Origin: Asticcacaulis benevestitus DSM 16100 = ATCC BAA-896
GTDB lineage: Bacteria; Pseudomonadota; Alphaproteobacteria; Caulobacterales; Caulobacteraceae
Length of the DNA: 64,000 nucleotides
NCBI RefSeq assembly: GCF_000376105.1
Contig: NZ_AQWM01000021.1
Coordinates: 1 to 64,000, forward strand
Direction: 5' to 3'
The notes under the pieces are model-generated. The model was given only the letters and a program-made list of their open reading frames with translations, had not been told where the DNA came from and searched no databases. Positions 8,751-18,122 of this stretch are shown piece after piece (the stretch's first letter is position 1; every line of letters begins with the position of its first letter). Position numbers and translations under genes: made by a program.

Positions 8751-9650
8751 ATGGCTCCAAGACTTACAATCGGCCTGATAATTTATAATGGTGCAACGTC
8801 AGCCAGGACCTGTATCGATAGCCTATTATCTCAGTCTTTCACCGATTTTGAACTCTTGATCTTCGACAATGGCTCGACCGATGGAACAAGTGAGATTTGC
8901 GAAGAGTATGCATCGAGGGATTCCCGAGTTCGGCATGTTCGACACCCTGAAACGGTTCCACAGAGCGTGAATTTTCGTGGCGTGCTGATGGCCGCCCAGA
9001 CCCAGTATTTCATGTGGGCTGCTGACGATGACGTGTGGGGACCGAAATTCGCCGAGCTATGCATTTCGGAACTCGACCGTCATCCAAACGCTGTCGCCTG
9101 TTGCACGAAAGTTATTTTTCGCTATCCAGATGGCAGCGAGAGGCCCGCACGAGGCACGTTTCCTATTAGAGGAAATGCCGATCACCGCGTCTCTACGTAT
9201 CTTACCAATCCTCGAGATAGCGCTCGGCTCTATGGAGTTTACAGGACCGCTGCGCTTCAGGCCAGTTATCCCGAAGGAATCAGTATGTTCGCATATGACT
9301 GGCTGGTGGTCGCATTATCTATGCTGCAGGGTGATCATCTCGAGGTTGACGAATTTCAACTGCTCCGGAGCGGGCACGCGCCAGGTAAGTATTTTGAGAA
9401 ATACGATAGGCATTTCGTTAGAGAGAAAAATTTGACCGGGCTCCTGTCTTGGGCGCTACCCTTGCTTCCTTTCTCAAAGGAGTTGAAGAAGCGCCTTCCT
9501 AACAGCAGTTGGGGCGCTTCCTATTGGCGGGTCGTGCGATTGAACTTGCTGCAAACGCTACTACTGCTAAAATGGAAATTTCCGGCGCTCTCATTTTTAT
9601 TTTCTATTGCTAAGAGGGCCGACAGAACCTTCGCCGGTCAGCCCAAATGA
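8751..9650 (+). CDS. GT2-family glycosyltransferase
   Basis: 299 residues of GT-A type. TIGLIIYNGATSARTCIDSL opens the domain, IFDNGSTDGTSEI follows, and WAADDDVW (about 88) carries the DxD-type metal-binding acid cluster. A basic C-terminal tail (about 245-299) without clear membrane helices suggests peripheral membrane attachment. It is co-transcribed with the CDP-sugar genes (0 bp and 4-bp-overlap junctions), so it may add that sugar to the growing repeat unit (inference). Confidence 0.87.
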   Translation: MAPRLTIGLIIYNGATSARTCIDSLLSQSFTDFELLIFDNGSTDGTSEICEEYASRDSRVRHVRHPETVPQSVNFRGVLMAAQTQYFMWAADDDVWGPKFAELCISELDRHPNAVACCTKVIFRYPDGSERPARGTFPIRGNADHRVSTYLTNPRDSARLYGVYRTAALQASYPEGISMFAYDWLVVALSMLQGDHLEVDEFQLLRSGHAPGKYFEKYDRHFVREKNLTGLLSWALPLLPFSKELKKRLPNSSWGASYWRVVRLNLLQTLLLLKWKFPALSFLFSIAKRADRTFAGQPK

Positions 9651-10852
9651 CGCCGCCTTCCAACAAACCAGTCGCCAGAGAACACTTTAAATCGCTAGAT
9701 TCTTGGCGAGGCGTATGCGCTATCCTGGTGGCAGTACACCACTTCTTGCTTTTCTCAAACAACCAGTTTAACGGGAAGATATTTCATTCATTATATCTTT
9801 GTGTAGACTTTTTTTTCGTATTAAGTGGATTTGTTATTACGTACAATTACAATAATCGGATAGCTAATATCTCCGATTTAAAGTCCTATGCCATAAAGCG
9901 GATAGGAAGGGTTTGGCCCCTTCACGTAGCATTGATGTTTGCGCTTTTAGCATTGATCATGACCGTAAAGCACTTTAATATACCGTCACCCTATACAATA
10001 GGAGCCTCTCCGACTACTTATGATTTAAGGAAATTTTCCCTAGTACTACTTTTGACAAATTCATATGGCTTTTTTTCAGGTGGGTGGAATCTCCCTAGCT
10101 GGAGCATTAGCGCCGAATTATGTTCCTATATAGTTTTCGCTTTTGCGTTTATGCGCAGGGCAAAATTACAATATATAGTTCTGATTACAATTATCTCCGC
10201 CGCATTTACTGTCGGATTGTCAAATGATCACATGAACCTGACCGCCAACTTTGGGGCGTTCCGTTGCCTTTGGGGCTTTGGAATGGGATCTATTTGCTTC
10301 TTCATTTATGATCGTTATCAAGTGGCGTTAAGAAAAGCCTCCTCCATTTTGTTCGCCATCGCGGAGCTCAGCATTCTCGGACTAATCGTGTGCATGTTGA
10401 ATTTTTCGGTCACAATGCAAGGTAATACCACGGCTATATCGTACTTAGCACCGATCATTTTCCCAGTAGCGGTCCTGATATTTGCCTTTGAGAGAGGTTT
10501 GGTGAGCAAATTTTTGAAGATGAAATTCCTTATTTATTTTGGGAATTTATCTTATTCTATATATATGGTTCACTGGATTGTATTGCTTGCGCTATCATCC
10601 GCCAACTACATTTATAAGTTGAAGCAACACTTGCCGGCGTACGACGCTGTTCCGATGTGGGGGCATCTGTACTGGAAATGGAATCTTATGGAGAACGGAG
10701 AATTCTTTCAATTTCTCTGCCTCTTCTTGATATTAGTAGTCTTGATTTCTCATGTTACGTATCACATGATAGAAGTTCCGTTTAGAGATATGGCTAGTCG
10801 CTTTGTGAGCAACATAAAAAAAAATAAATCGATTGGATTGATTAGCCAATGA
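9647..10852 (+). CDS. Acyltransferase 3 family membrane protein
   Basis: 401 residues with about ten hydrophobic segments. The N-terminus has the family signature FKSLDSWRGVCAILVAVHHF, with the conserved R and H, then VDFFFVLSGFVITYNY and YAIKRIGRVWPLH. Members move acetyl or other acyl groups across the membrane onto surface glycans. It overlaps both neighbours by 4 bp, so it belongs to the O-antigen-like operon and most likely decorates its repeat unit. Confidence 0.88.
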   Translation: MTPPSNKPVAREHFKSLDSWRGVCAILVAVHHFLLFSNNQFNGKIFHSLYLCVDFFFVLSGFVITYNYNNRIANISDLKSYAIKRIGRVWPLHVALMFALLALIMTVKHFNIPSPYTIGASPTTYDLRKFSLVLLLTNSYGFFSGGWNLPSWSISAELCSYIVFAFAFMRRAKLQYIVLITIISAAFTVGLSNDHMNLTANFGAFRCLWGFGMGSICFFIYDRYQVALRKASSILFAIAELSILGLIVCMLNFSVTMQGNTTAISYLAPIIFPVAVLIFAFERGLVSKFLKMKFLIYFGNLSYSIYMVHWIVLLALSSANYIYKLKQHLPAYDAVPMWGHLYWKWNLMENGEFFQFLCLFLILVVLISHVTYHMIEVPFRDMASRFVSNIKKNKSIGLISQ

Positions 10853-12234
10853 ACCGCCTTAAATCGCTAAAGAAAAACACTATTTTCTCTATTGCTGAGG
10901 TAGTACTGAACGGCATAGGGCTCTTTTTTATCTACAAAAACGTCGTTTCATCACTCGGCGTTAAAATGCTAGGCGTTTGGTCATTAGTCTTAGCAACGAC
11001 AGCTTTTGGTAGACTTGCCGATGTAGGAATTTCAGCCGGCTTGGCTCGCTTCGTGGCTAGAGAGCTTGCGAAAGATAATCCTGACGCGGTAACAACGTAT
11101 GTGCAAACTGCCATGATATCTGTGGCGGGCATAATGGGCATACTAACACTCATCGCATATTGGCCAATTTATTTTGCCTTAAAGATCGCGCTATCGGGGA
11201 GCGAACTGGAACTGGCTCGTTCAATAATCCCTTTTGCTTTGCTAACTTTTTGGATGTTAAACTTAAATTCGGTAACGGCGGCTTCCTTGCTTGGGTTGCA
11301 TCGGGCCGACCTGCGATCAATTTCGAATATTTTTGGCATGCTTGTCCAGGTGGCTACCTCCTTGGTGTTGGTCAAGAGCTTTCAGCTGATGGGACTAGCT
11401 TGGGCACAAACCGCTCAATACGTCGTTGCCATCTCTATTTCCTGGTTCTTCATTACACGTGTGCATAGAGCGATGCCGATCGTTCCCCTTGAGTTCTCAC
11501 GGCCCGTGTTTAAGGAACTTCTCGGCTTTGGCACGAAATTGCAAATTGGCACGATAGCAAATCTTCTGTTCGAACCGACGACGAAAATCATAATTGGGCA
11601 CATCGGCGGTACCGCTGTGCTTGGTGTGTTTGAGCTGGCTTATAGAATGGTATACCAAGTCAGAGGTATTGCGGTCACAGCACTTCAAAATTTAGTTCCG
11701 GCATTTGCAAATCTCAAAGAGACTGATTCAAGCGGGCTGACAGTGCTTTTCAAGAAGACATGCAAAGTCGCTGCAATATTGAGCGCTCCTATAATGTGCG
11801 CTGTGACAGTAGGTTCGCCGATAATTGCGATTGTTTGGACTGGCCACTATAACCCCCTCTTCGTGGAATTTTCGGCGCTTCTGGCGTTAACATGGACTGT
11901 AAATATCTTAGCTGCACCAGCCTACTTTTTAGGTCTTGGAACCGGCTCTATCAATATGAACGTTATTGGGCAAGTCGTAACCGGTTTCATTTCGCCGATT
12001 CTAGGTTTTACCATCGGCCTATTTTTTGGTGGCGTAGGAGCAGTAATCGGTGTTTCACTAGGTAAAGTGATCGGGGATCTTATACCTGCTTTTGCCAACC
12101 GCCCCGAGAAGCACTTCACTTCATCGGCACTCCTATACAAGCCGAATCTTGTAGCAATCGCTACTGTTGCAGGCGTTTGTTCCATCGTTTATGCTTTAGC
12201 CGCCAAAATCGATGTTTCGCAAATCAAATTCTGA
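10849..12234 (+). CDS. wzx: Polysaccharide flippase, Wzx / MATE-like
   Basis: 461 residues with about 12 predicted transmembrane helices and no soluble domain. FGRLADVGISAGLARFVARELA (about 50) resembles the conserved N-terminal loop of the PST/Wzx family. It should flip the undecaprenyl-linked repeat unit made by the upstream genes to the periplasm. Position between the acyltransferase and the Wzy polymerase is the usual order of a Wzx/Wzy cluster. Confidence 0.85.
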   Translation: MNRLKSLKKNTIFSIAEVVLNGIGLFFIYKNVVSSLGVKMLGVWSLVLATTAFGRLADVGISAGLARFVARELAKDNPDAVTTYVQTAMISVAGIMGILTLIAYWPIYFALKIALSGSELELARSIIPFALLTFWMLNLNSVTAASLLGLHRADLRSISNIFGMLVQVATSLVLVKSFQLMGLAWAQTAQYVVAISISWFFITRVHRAMPIVPLEFSRPVFKELLGFGTKLQIGTIANLLFEPTTKIIIGHIGGTAVLGVFELAYRMVYQVRGIAVTALQNLVPAFANLKETDSSGLTVLFKKTCKVAAILSAPIMCAVTVGSPIIAIVWTGHYNPLFVEFSALLALTWTVNILAAPAYFLGLGTGSINMNVIGQVVTGFISPILGFTIGLFFGGVGAVIGVSLGKVIGDLIPAFANRPEKHFTSSALLYKPNLVAIATVAGVCSIVYALAAKIDVSQIKF

Positions 12235-12269
12235 GCAATCGCTCTCGCTGCAACTGAATACGGAATTAC

Positions 12270-13643
12270 ATGATGCCGCTCCAAAATAAGCTTCTCACCT
12301 CAGAGCTGAGTGCGCCTTCAGGTAAGGCAGTTCGCGACTTCACACCTCTCCTTGCGCAAATTTTGGTAGTCCTTTTCATCATCGGCTTCCAGACCAGAGT
12401 GTCCCTCTATTCTGGTAATACGGTAATCCTGCCGATGTACATTAGTGTGCTCTCAGGCTTGTCCATGCTCTTCCTGTGCCGAAAGAAAATTGGCTCTAGA
12501 ACGCTGAAGGCAATGGGGGCCATTTTCGCCCTCTTGATAGCTGAGCTTTTCATCAATATGGCTATGGGTGGAGACGTTTTGAATTTAACGAAAGGCGTTG
12601 TTCAATTAAGCATATCTATAGCTGCATCGATTGGCTTCGCACTCACTCTGCACCTAATTCCTAAAGACAAAGCACAAAGGCTTTTCTTCACTTTCTGGTG
12701 CATGTTCATCGTGCTAGGGGCAATTGAGCTAATACCCGCGGTGCGATCAATCTACCAATTTATTACAGACTTAATTTATGCTGGCACTCCTAGAGGAATA
12801 TACGCAAGCATTAATAGAGATATCGAGATTTATGGTCACTATAGACCTAAGGTTTTTTCGTCTGAGCCCTCTTTTCTTGCAGCCACCTTGTCGGTCTTGT
12901 CGATCTTGACCCTGTTCACGGCGTCTAAGGATAAGCGCTCAAGGCCATACTTAGAGTATTGCATAATGGCTGCAGTCTCCTTTGCGCTCGTTCCCAGTGT
13001 GTCGGACTTCTTCTACATAGCTGCCGCATCTATTTGTTATTTCTGGCCTCAAAAGGCACTTACCCGGATCACAGTATCGTTGGCGATTTCCACCTTAGCG
13101 ATTGCAATTCCAATTGCTCAACTTAACATGCCCGCCAATCTTTTTGAGCAACATCAAAAATCTGGAAGCTTCTTCGGCAGGATTACAGCTGGCCCAATCG
13201 CAGGCGCCCAGGCTCTTGTGCGTAGACCTATTGCCGGCTACGGGGTGGGCGACTCGGAAGCGACATACCCCCTAATGGCGGACGTATGGGCTAATAATGG
13301 AGGCTACACACGTTTTCCTTGGTATATGGGTTTGCGTGCAAGTGATCTTATGTCGAACGGATTTTGGTGGCAATGGATTTTCATGGGTGCAATTGGGGGA
13401 GCGCTATTTACTGGTCTTATAGGACTGCTGCTGCGAAGTATAAACGTTAAGAATGTCGTCCCAATTATACTGGGCACCTGGATTATTTGGTATGCCGGCG
13501 CAGCCTTCGTCGATATCGTATCTTGGTCAGTCTTTGGTATACTTGCCTTCCCGTCAATAAATTCGTTAACTAAACGCAATCCTACTGGTAGACGCAGGCG
13601 TCGTTACGAATTTAGCCCGCAATCGTCTCGGCGAGTTGAGTGA
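12270..13643 (+). CDS. wzy: O-antigen / exopolysaccharide polymerase, Wzy-like
   Basis: 457 residues, rich in hydrophobic helices. A larger polar segment around 165-200 (RGIYASINRDIEIYGHYRPKVFSSEPS) and a second around 290-360 contain the arginine- and glycine-rich loops expected of Wzy periplasmic loops. Sequence identity to known polymerases is usually low, so the call rests on topology and on its place after wzx. Last gene of the operon; IS66-type debris follows immediately. Confidence 0.75.
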   Translation: MMPLQNKLLTSELSAPSGKAVRDFTPLLAQILVVLFIIGFQTRVSLYSGNTVILPMYISVLSGLSMLFLCRKKIGSRTLKAMGAIFALLIAELFINMAMGGDVLNLTKGVVQLSISIAASIGFALTLHLIPKDKAQRLFFTFWCMFIVLGAIELIPAVRSIYQFITDLIYAGTPRGIYASINRDIEIYGHYRPKVFSSEPSFLAATLSVLSILTLFTASKDKRSRPYLEYCIMAAVSFALVPSVSDFFYIAAASICYFWPQKALTRITVSLAISTLAIAIPIAQLNMPANLFEQHQKSGSFFGRITAGPIAGAQALVRRPIAGYGVGDSEATYPLMADVWANNGGYTRFPWYMGLRASDLMSNGFWWQWIFMGAIGGALFTGLIGLLLRSINVKNVVPIILGTWIIWYAGAAFVDIVSWSVFGILAFPSINSLTKRNPTGRRRRRYEFSPQSSRRVE

Positions 13644-13670
13644 TATTCGCTCACAGCGCCAATTTACTAA

Positions 13671-13701
13671 AGCTGATCGCTTACCCAGCTGATCGCTTAC
13701 C
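13671..13701. repeat. Tandem doublet of an IS66-like terminal sequence
   Basis: AGCTGATCGCTTACC occurs at 13671-13685 and again at 13687-13701. Its reverse complement starts GGTAAGCG, the usual opening of IS66-family terminal inverted repeats. Two copies in direct repeat suggest nested or imprecise insertions. The IS66 reading rests on the GTAAGCG core and the nearby TnpA remnant. Confidence 0.4.
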
Positions 13702-13862
13702 TTGCTGATGATCATCACTATCGTTCATTACGAGATCCTCCAAAGCGTCAAGCCTTGGTCATTTCACGCAAAATGCTCTCAGGAAAGATGGGGCGCTCGC
13801 AACAGATACGATCAACCTTGGCGCATTATGTCCATCGGCATACGACAATGGGCCAATGAGTT

Positions 13863-13976
13863 CTAAGCCGCGCAGACTGGTATCAGCTGTTCGGTTGGCG
13901 CAGGTTTGCCCGCGCTCGCGGGCTTATGCACGATTTGGAAAAGGTACCTCTCGCGGTAGACAACAACACCAGGTAA
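13863..13976 (+). pseudogene. IS66-family TnpA (OrfA) remnant
   Basis: The frame reads QLFGWRRFARARGLMHDLEK and then VDNNTR before TAA at 13974. LFGWRR after a helix-turn-helix is the hallmark of the small IS66 OrfA protein. A nearly identical run, QRFGWRRFACDRGLLHDLEK, is encoded on the opposite strand at 18907-19170. The N-terminal part is missing here, so it is a relic only. The two relics face each other around the 14-18.8 kb gene block. Confidence 0.55.
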
Positions 13977-13991
13977 AACATGACAATGTCG

Positions 13992-15206
13992 TCAGTGATA
14001 TAGGCCGTTTAAGTTCTTGAATGACTGAGTCAATGCGGAATAGGGCTTATTCATGTTATCAACGAGCCCCCAGTTGTAATTTTCGCCAGATGCTGTCCAA
14101 GCGCCTTGTACCGGGTTGTCACTGTACTTGTACCAAATATATCCGACTAGATTCGGCTCTTGCTTCATTTCCGCTAGATAAGCCTTTAATTGTAAGGAAC
14201 GCTGATGCTGGGTAATCACCATTATACCTGCCACCGCTTTTGATACATTGAAGCCCAGACCACTGTCCGTTGCGGCGAAGGAAAATTCCGATATGATCAA
14301 GGGAAGGTTTGTAATCTCGCGAATTCGTGTGCCGGTGCCTTGTGGGATCGGGTAGCCGTAGCGGTTCCAGCTAACGGCATCAACATTTCCCCGCATTCCG
14401 CGAAGCACTGGCGTAAGCACATCATTCGTTCGAAAGCGGCATCCTAGAACAAGATGGTTAGGGTCTCGCAATTTGAGCTGTTTGTACGTATAGCTGAAGT
14501 ATTCTCGAGCCACTATTTCTCGAAAGCCGTCGGCATCTTCGTCACTTATATGCGCTGCATCCAGATGGTTTTGAACGATGTATTCCATAGCTTTTGAATA
14601 TCCCGGCGCAGCTTTCGGAAGGTGAAGATACAGTTGAAGCAAATTCACTTTTCCCTTGTATACTCCCCACCAGTTAAACTCGTTGTCTGTGAAATACCCA
14701 ATCAAGTTTTTGTCGATGATCGTTTGTGGCGTGATCCGCGATATGTTGCGAGAGACTGTATCACGCCACGATTGGCTAAACACATCTGGAATTTCTCCGC
14801 CTTGTACATACGTCCCCTCCGACAATTTTAACAAAATTACGTACGGAAGCCCGCGAGAGTTCAAGCCAACGTCAGAGCTCGCGCCAATTGTATTGAATCC
14901 CCATTGCTTTATTCGGGTTACAGCTTGCCGAGCCCACGCCCCCTGGTCTGAATGAAATTGCTCTTCCACCGCTTTATGATAGGGCGAGGCCTTACCGCCC
15001 GCCAAGTTGTCTCCAATGTAGCGGATGCCATGCACCCCTTTGATGAAAAAGCGCTGGCCCTGTGGGTCGATTAGAGACCAGCCGCCAGCTTGCCAGTGAA
15101 AATGGAAGAAATTCTGCTGGCCAATTGGCGCAGGTGCCGAAAGCCCTGGTTGAGCGAACAAGGCTCCGAACATCATGCCCCAAAGGACTATCACTCGAAA
15201 ATTCAT
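13992..15206 (-). CDS. Secreted glycoside hydrolase, clan GH-A (GH50/agarase-like)
   Basis: 404 residues. A Sec signal peptide (1-about 24, ending LSA) precedes a TIM-barrel-like enzyme. GWSLIDPQGQRFFIKGVHGI (about 38-57) is the typical N-terminal block of GH50/GH86-like agarases. FTDNEFNWW (about 193) fits the acid/base Asn-Glu pair and LIISEFSFA (about 305) the nucleophile Glu of clan A. It probably cleaves a beta-linked polysaccharide in the periplasm or outside the cell. Its place beside exopolysaccharide genes suggests processing or release of the cell's own glycan rather than nutrition. The exact GH family is uncertain. Confidence 0.65.
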   Translation of the reverse strand: MNFRVIVLWGMMFGALFAQPGLSAPAPIGQQNFFHFHWQAGGWSLIDPQGQRFFIKGVHGIRYIGDNLAGGKASPYHKAVEEQFHSDQGAWARQAVTRIKQWGFNTIGASSDVGLNSRGLPYVILLKLSEGTYVQGGEIPDVFSQSWRDTVSRNISRITPQTIIDKNLIGYFTDNEFNWWGVYKGKVNLLQLYLHLPKAAPGYSKAMEYIVQNHLDAAHISDEDADGFREIVAREYFSYTYKQLKLRDPNHLVLGCRFRTNDVLTPVLRGMRGNVDAVSWNRYGYPIPQGTGTRIREITNLPLIISEFSFAATDSGLGFNVSKAVAGIMVITQHQRSLQLKAYLAEMKQEPNLVGYIWYKYSDNPVQGAWTASGENYNWGLVDNMNKPYSALTQSFKNLNGLYH

Positions 15207-15397
15207 GGCTTATCCAATTCGTGTCTATTCGAGCCCGAACGTCGAGCACAGCGACAAATATAAACTCCACTTCGGGACGGTCTCTGTCCAAAGTATGTCT
15301 TTTGACGATGAAATCATCGGCGCGAGTGGACGAAAAACGGATAAGGGGGTAAATCGATTGAGCGGATTGACCACGGGAGGCAAACCTAACTATTCAT

Positions 15398-16273
15398 CTA
15401 AAGCCTAAGGGCCCGTTGAGGGTCTGCCGGCCTTAGAAGGCAGTCCTTGAGAGCGATCAAATTTCCCCTAAACCGCCCTTTGCGGTCTGCCCATGGCTCA
15501 GGCTTGAACTGGCGCACCATGTTCGCGAAGACATTTCGACCGATACGTATCAAACCCACCGAAACAGGAACGCTGCCTTTTTGAATCATATATACGATGT
15601 TGGCCACTTGTGAGTAGCCAAGCTTCTGTCCTGGGGTTCTGCCGGACTTTGAGCCCATGTGTACGCCGCGCAATCGGTTAGATTTTATAATCTTGCCGAA
15701 TGGCGCCAAACGCCGTGAAAAGTCAACGTCCTCCCACCATCCGTATAGCGGCAGAACCTCATCAAATAATATGTTGTTGGCTGTCGCAGTCTTAATGCGA
15801 ACGACCATGTTGCAGCCATAGGCATTGAAGACTTCTGATACCTGCTCACCAGGGAGATTAGGCAACCCGGAAATCACCTTCTCCGCCTCATCTAAGCTTA
15901 AGCCTGGACCATTTATTCCATCCGCGACAACATCCCCAGTGGCTATGACAACACTAGGCTGCTGCTCGAAGATCCTCTCGACTTCGCTTAAAAAGTTGGC
16001 ATCTGCCACAAAGTCGTCGTCAAAAAAAGCCAGCACGTCAATGTCGCCTGCAGCTCGGATGATCGTGTTGCGTTGCGCGGGCAAACCCTTGGGACCACGG
16101 ATGACAAACACCGGCATGCTAAGGGCAATATTGCTTGCCGCATCGTAGTCACCATCAGCTGCGGGACATACGTATATTGCGTCCGGCAAGCGTGTTTGAC
16201 GCTTAAAGGTATCGATGACTTTTGGGAGCAGATCTGGGCGCCCCGCCGTAGCGATTGCAACAGCTATTTTCAT
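15398..16273 (-). CDS. GT2-family glycosyltransferase
   Basis: 291 residues, GT-A fold. IAVAIATAGRPDLLPKVIDTFK opens the domain, AFFDDDFVAD (about 94) carries the metal-binding DDD, and GWWEDVDFSRRL (about 176) is the typical catalytic ED motif of WcaA/beta-glycosyltransferase GT2s. No strong membrane helix, so it is a cytosolic or peripheral enzyme. It sits between two glycoside hydrolases in the second polysaccharide cluster and probably extends that cluster's repeat unit. Confidence 0.85.
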   Translation of the reverse strand: MKIAVAIATAGRPDLLPKVIDTFKRQTRLPDAIYVCPAADGDYDAASNIALSMPVFVIRGPKGLPAQRNTIIRAAGDIDVLAFFDDDFVADANFLSEVERIFEQQPSVVIATGDVVADGINGPGLSLDEAEKVISGLPNLPGEQVSEVFNAYGCNMVVRIKTATANNILFDEVLPLYGWWEDVDFSRRLAPFGKIIKSNRLRGVHMGSKSGRTPGQKLGYSQVANIVYMIQKGSVPVSVGLIRIGRNVFANMVRQFKPEPWADRKGRFRGNLIALKDCLLRPADPQRALRL

Positions 16274-16364
16274 GAAACGGACTTCTTTTCGTACGAGTTA
16301 GCGAACCATTTGCGTTCCGGCCGACCGAATGCCTACCCTCACAGGCCATCCGACACAAATTTAA

Positions 16365-17264
16365 TCAAGCGTTGCTGCGTTTATATACTCTGACGTAATC
16401 GACCAACAGGTCAGATGGGTTCGGGGTGTTATCCGTCGACCATCCACTCCCCAAGGCTAAATCAACCAAGACCATTAGCGGGTGCTTGTGTTCCGGTGGG
16501 GTCTCTGTGCGCCAGGTCTCAACACCATCCAAATACATCACGACCCAGTCGGGCTCAACGCTCACGCCATAGCGATGATAGTCCGCCGTCAAGGTCCCCC
16601 CTTCTACGCGGTGGATATTATTTTTTCCACGCTTCTGTGTACCATCCTTAGGCCAAACCGTCACCGTTGAATGGAGCGCATCGGGAAATTGACCGTAGTA
16701 CTCAAACACGTCGATCTCTACATTCGGGTCCGTCATAGTTGGTGACCAACTATTGAGCCAGAAAGCGGGCCATGTCCCCTCCCCTGGCGGGAGTTTGGCC
16801 CGAACTTCAAAATAACCATATTGCTGGGTAAATCCAAAACCCTCATGATTGACGCTGGACATTATCCCTGACCGCCATTTGCCGTCGCTACCTTTTCGAG
16901 CTTCTATTTGCAGGGAACCGTTGGCAACAAAGAAAGGAAATCCCGGCACCGGGTCAACGAACATCGCCTCGCCAAAATCACCCCACCAAGGCGTGTGAGG
17001 GTACCAGCGTTTCGAAAACTCCTTGAGCGAGAAATTAGGATCATCAAACTCCTCACTGAAGGTCAGCGTATATTTGCTAAGATCAATTTTTTGAGGGTTA
17101 GAGTCTTGCGCCTGCAATATCGAATAAGCGGAAGCCGTCACGACACCGATGGCGCCGGCGCCCAGGAGTAATCTTCGAGTCAACGAACCTGATTTTGGAT
17201 CTGTGGTTTTCTCGGCCCTAACAGGAGTCCGCTTGACCCGTTTCTTTTTCACGACATGAGGCAT
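16365..17264 (-). CDS. GH16 endo-beta-glucanase-like hydrolase with Tat-like leader
   Basis: 299 residues from ATG 17264, chosen because GAAGGA lies 7 bp upstream; the frame is open further upstream to 17438 but that part lacks a ribosome site. The leader LTRRLLLGAGAIGVVTASAYS has a twin arginine before a hydrophobic stretch, suggesting Tat export or a membrane anchor. The GH16 domain begins TFSEEFDDPNF. FEVRAKLPPGEGTWPAFWL leads into VEIDVFEYYG, the ExDxxE catalytic motif. It would hydrolyse or transglycosylate beta-1,3/1,4-glucan-like chains at the cell surface. Divergent from the 17487 gene. Confidence 0.88.
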   Translation of the reverse strand: MPHVVKKKRVKRTPVRAEKTTDPKSGSLTRRLLLGAGAIGVVTASAYSILQAQDSNPQKIDLSKYTLTFSEEFDDPNFSLKEFSKRWYPHTPWWGDFGEAMFVDPVPGFPFFVANGSLQIEARKGSDGKWRSGIMSSVNHEGFGFTQQYGYFEVRAKLPPGEGTWPAFWLNSWSPTMTDPNVEIDVFEYYGQFPDALHSTVTVWPKDGTQKRGKNNIHRVEGGTLTADYHRYGVSVEPDWVVMYLDGVETWRTETPPEHKHPLMVLVDLALGSGWSTDNTPNPSDLLVDYVRVYKRSNA

Positions 17265-17486
17265 CGCACGTTCCTTCAGCGAACCAATCCAATGCGATTG
17301 GAATGTTTTAAAATTAGAAGACTCATAACCTAAAGCGTCAAGAGTATCACCTACCGCAATGCAAAAAATACTTACAATCAGCAGCCCACTTGGCGGGGCC
17401 AAATATTTAGTCAAAATTAAGTATCTTTTTAAAAACAATGCTTACCTTATTGCCCTACTGTGTCTCCATACCACGGAGACAAAGTC

Positions 17487-17774
17487 ATGGCGTTAGAAAA
17501 ACGTTCACCCTCTCATAGCGATGAGTTCCTGGCGCAGAAGCCAGCCAGCTCCCCCGTCCTTCAAGATGTCACCAAAGCGGCCAATCTCTCAGGCGACGCG
17601 ACGGTTGCGGTCCACGATCTCCAGTCGAGCATAGACCGGGCGTTTTCCTTTTCCCCACGCAGCACTTCAGAGGTTGAACCTTTGGCTTTCGTGGCAGGGA
17701 TCGGCGGCGCCGTCCTCTTTAGTGGGATGGCGTGGATAGGTTTGGCGAAAGCTTTTACCCTTTTGCTCGGATAA
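17487..17774 (+). CDS. Small protein with one C-terminal membrane helix, unknown function
   Basis: 95 residues from ATG 17487; GGAGAC 6 bp upstream supports this start over GTG 17460. The first ~65 residues are polar and Ser/Ala-rich, and residues about 68-93 (FVAGIGGAVLFSGMAWIGLAK) form one membrane helix, so it looks tail-anchored. No family recognised. It lies between a divergent GH16 gene and the initiating transferase of the export cluster, so a role in that pathway (assembly or regulation) is possible but unproved. Confidence 0.55.
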   Translation: MALEKRSPSHSDEFLAQKPASSPVLQDVTKAANLSGDATVAVHDLQSSIDRAFSFSPRSTSEVEPLAFVAGIGGAVLFSGMAWIGLAKAFTLLLG

Positions 17775-18122
17775 TTCGCCCGCGAGGCGAAAATGCGCTG
17801 TAATTGATACGTCTCAAAAAAAAATGCAAAATTTCCGCAATGCACAATGGATATTGCCTAAAGTATCGCATATGCTAACATCTAGTACTCCGGCGGGAGA
17901 CGGCTATGGCGAATCCAAAATGGGTTTGCTGCGAGTCGCGTGAAGGTTTTGGTTGAGCCAAATGTTCAAGCTGAAAATCTTTCCGAGCGTCCACACGAGC
18001 CAATTTTAAAGAATTTCGCTCGGATGGTGTTACGTATTTGGGGCCAAGTCGAACACAACTATAAATGCGACATGGTCTTTTTTAAATCTACTTCAACATC
18101 ATGTTTGATGAAGGGCTGTATC

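Noticed and set aside
17420-17445. CtrA-like TTAA...TTAA before the 17487 gene
   Set aside because: Spacing is N8 instead of N7, so it was not called.
17906-17956. Possible short leader peptide before the sugar transferase (ATG with GGGAGA upstream)
   Set aside because: Only 16 codons with no attenuator structure visible; may be chance.
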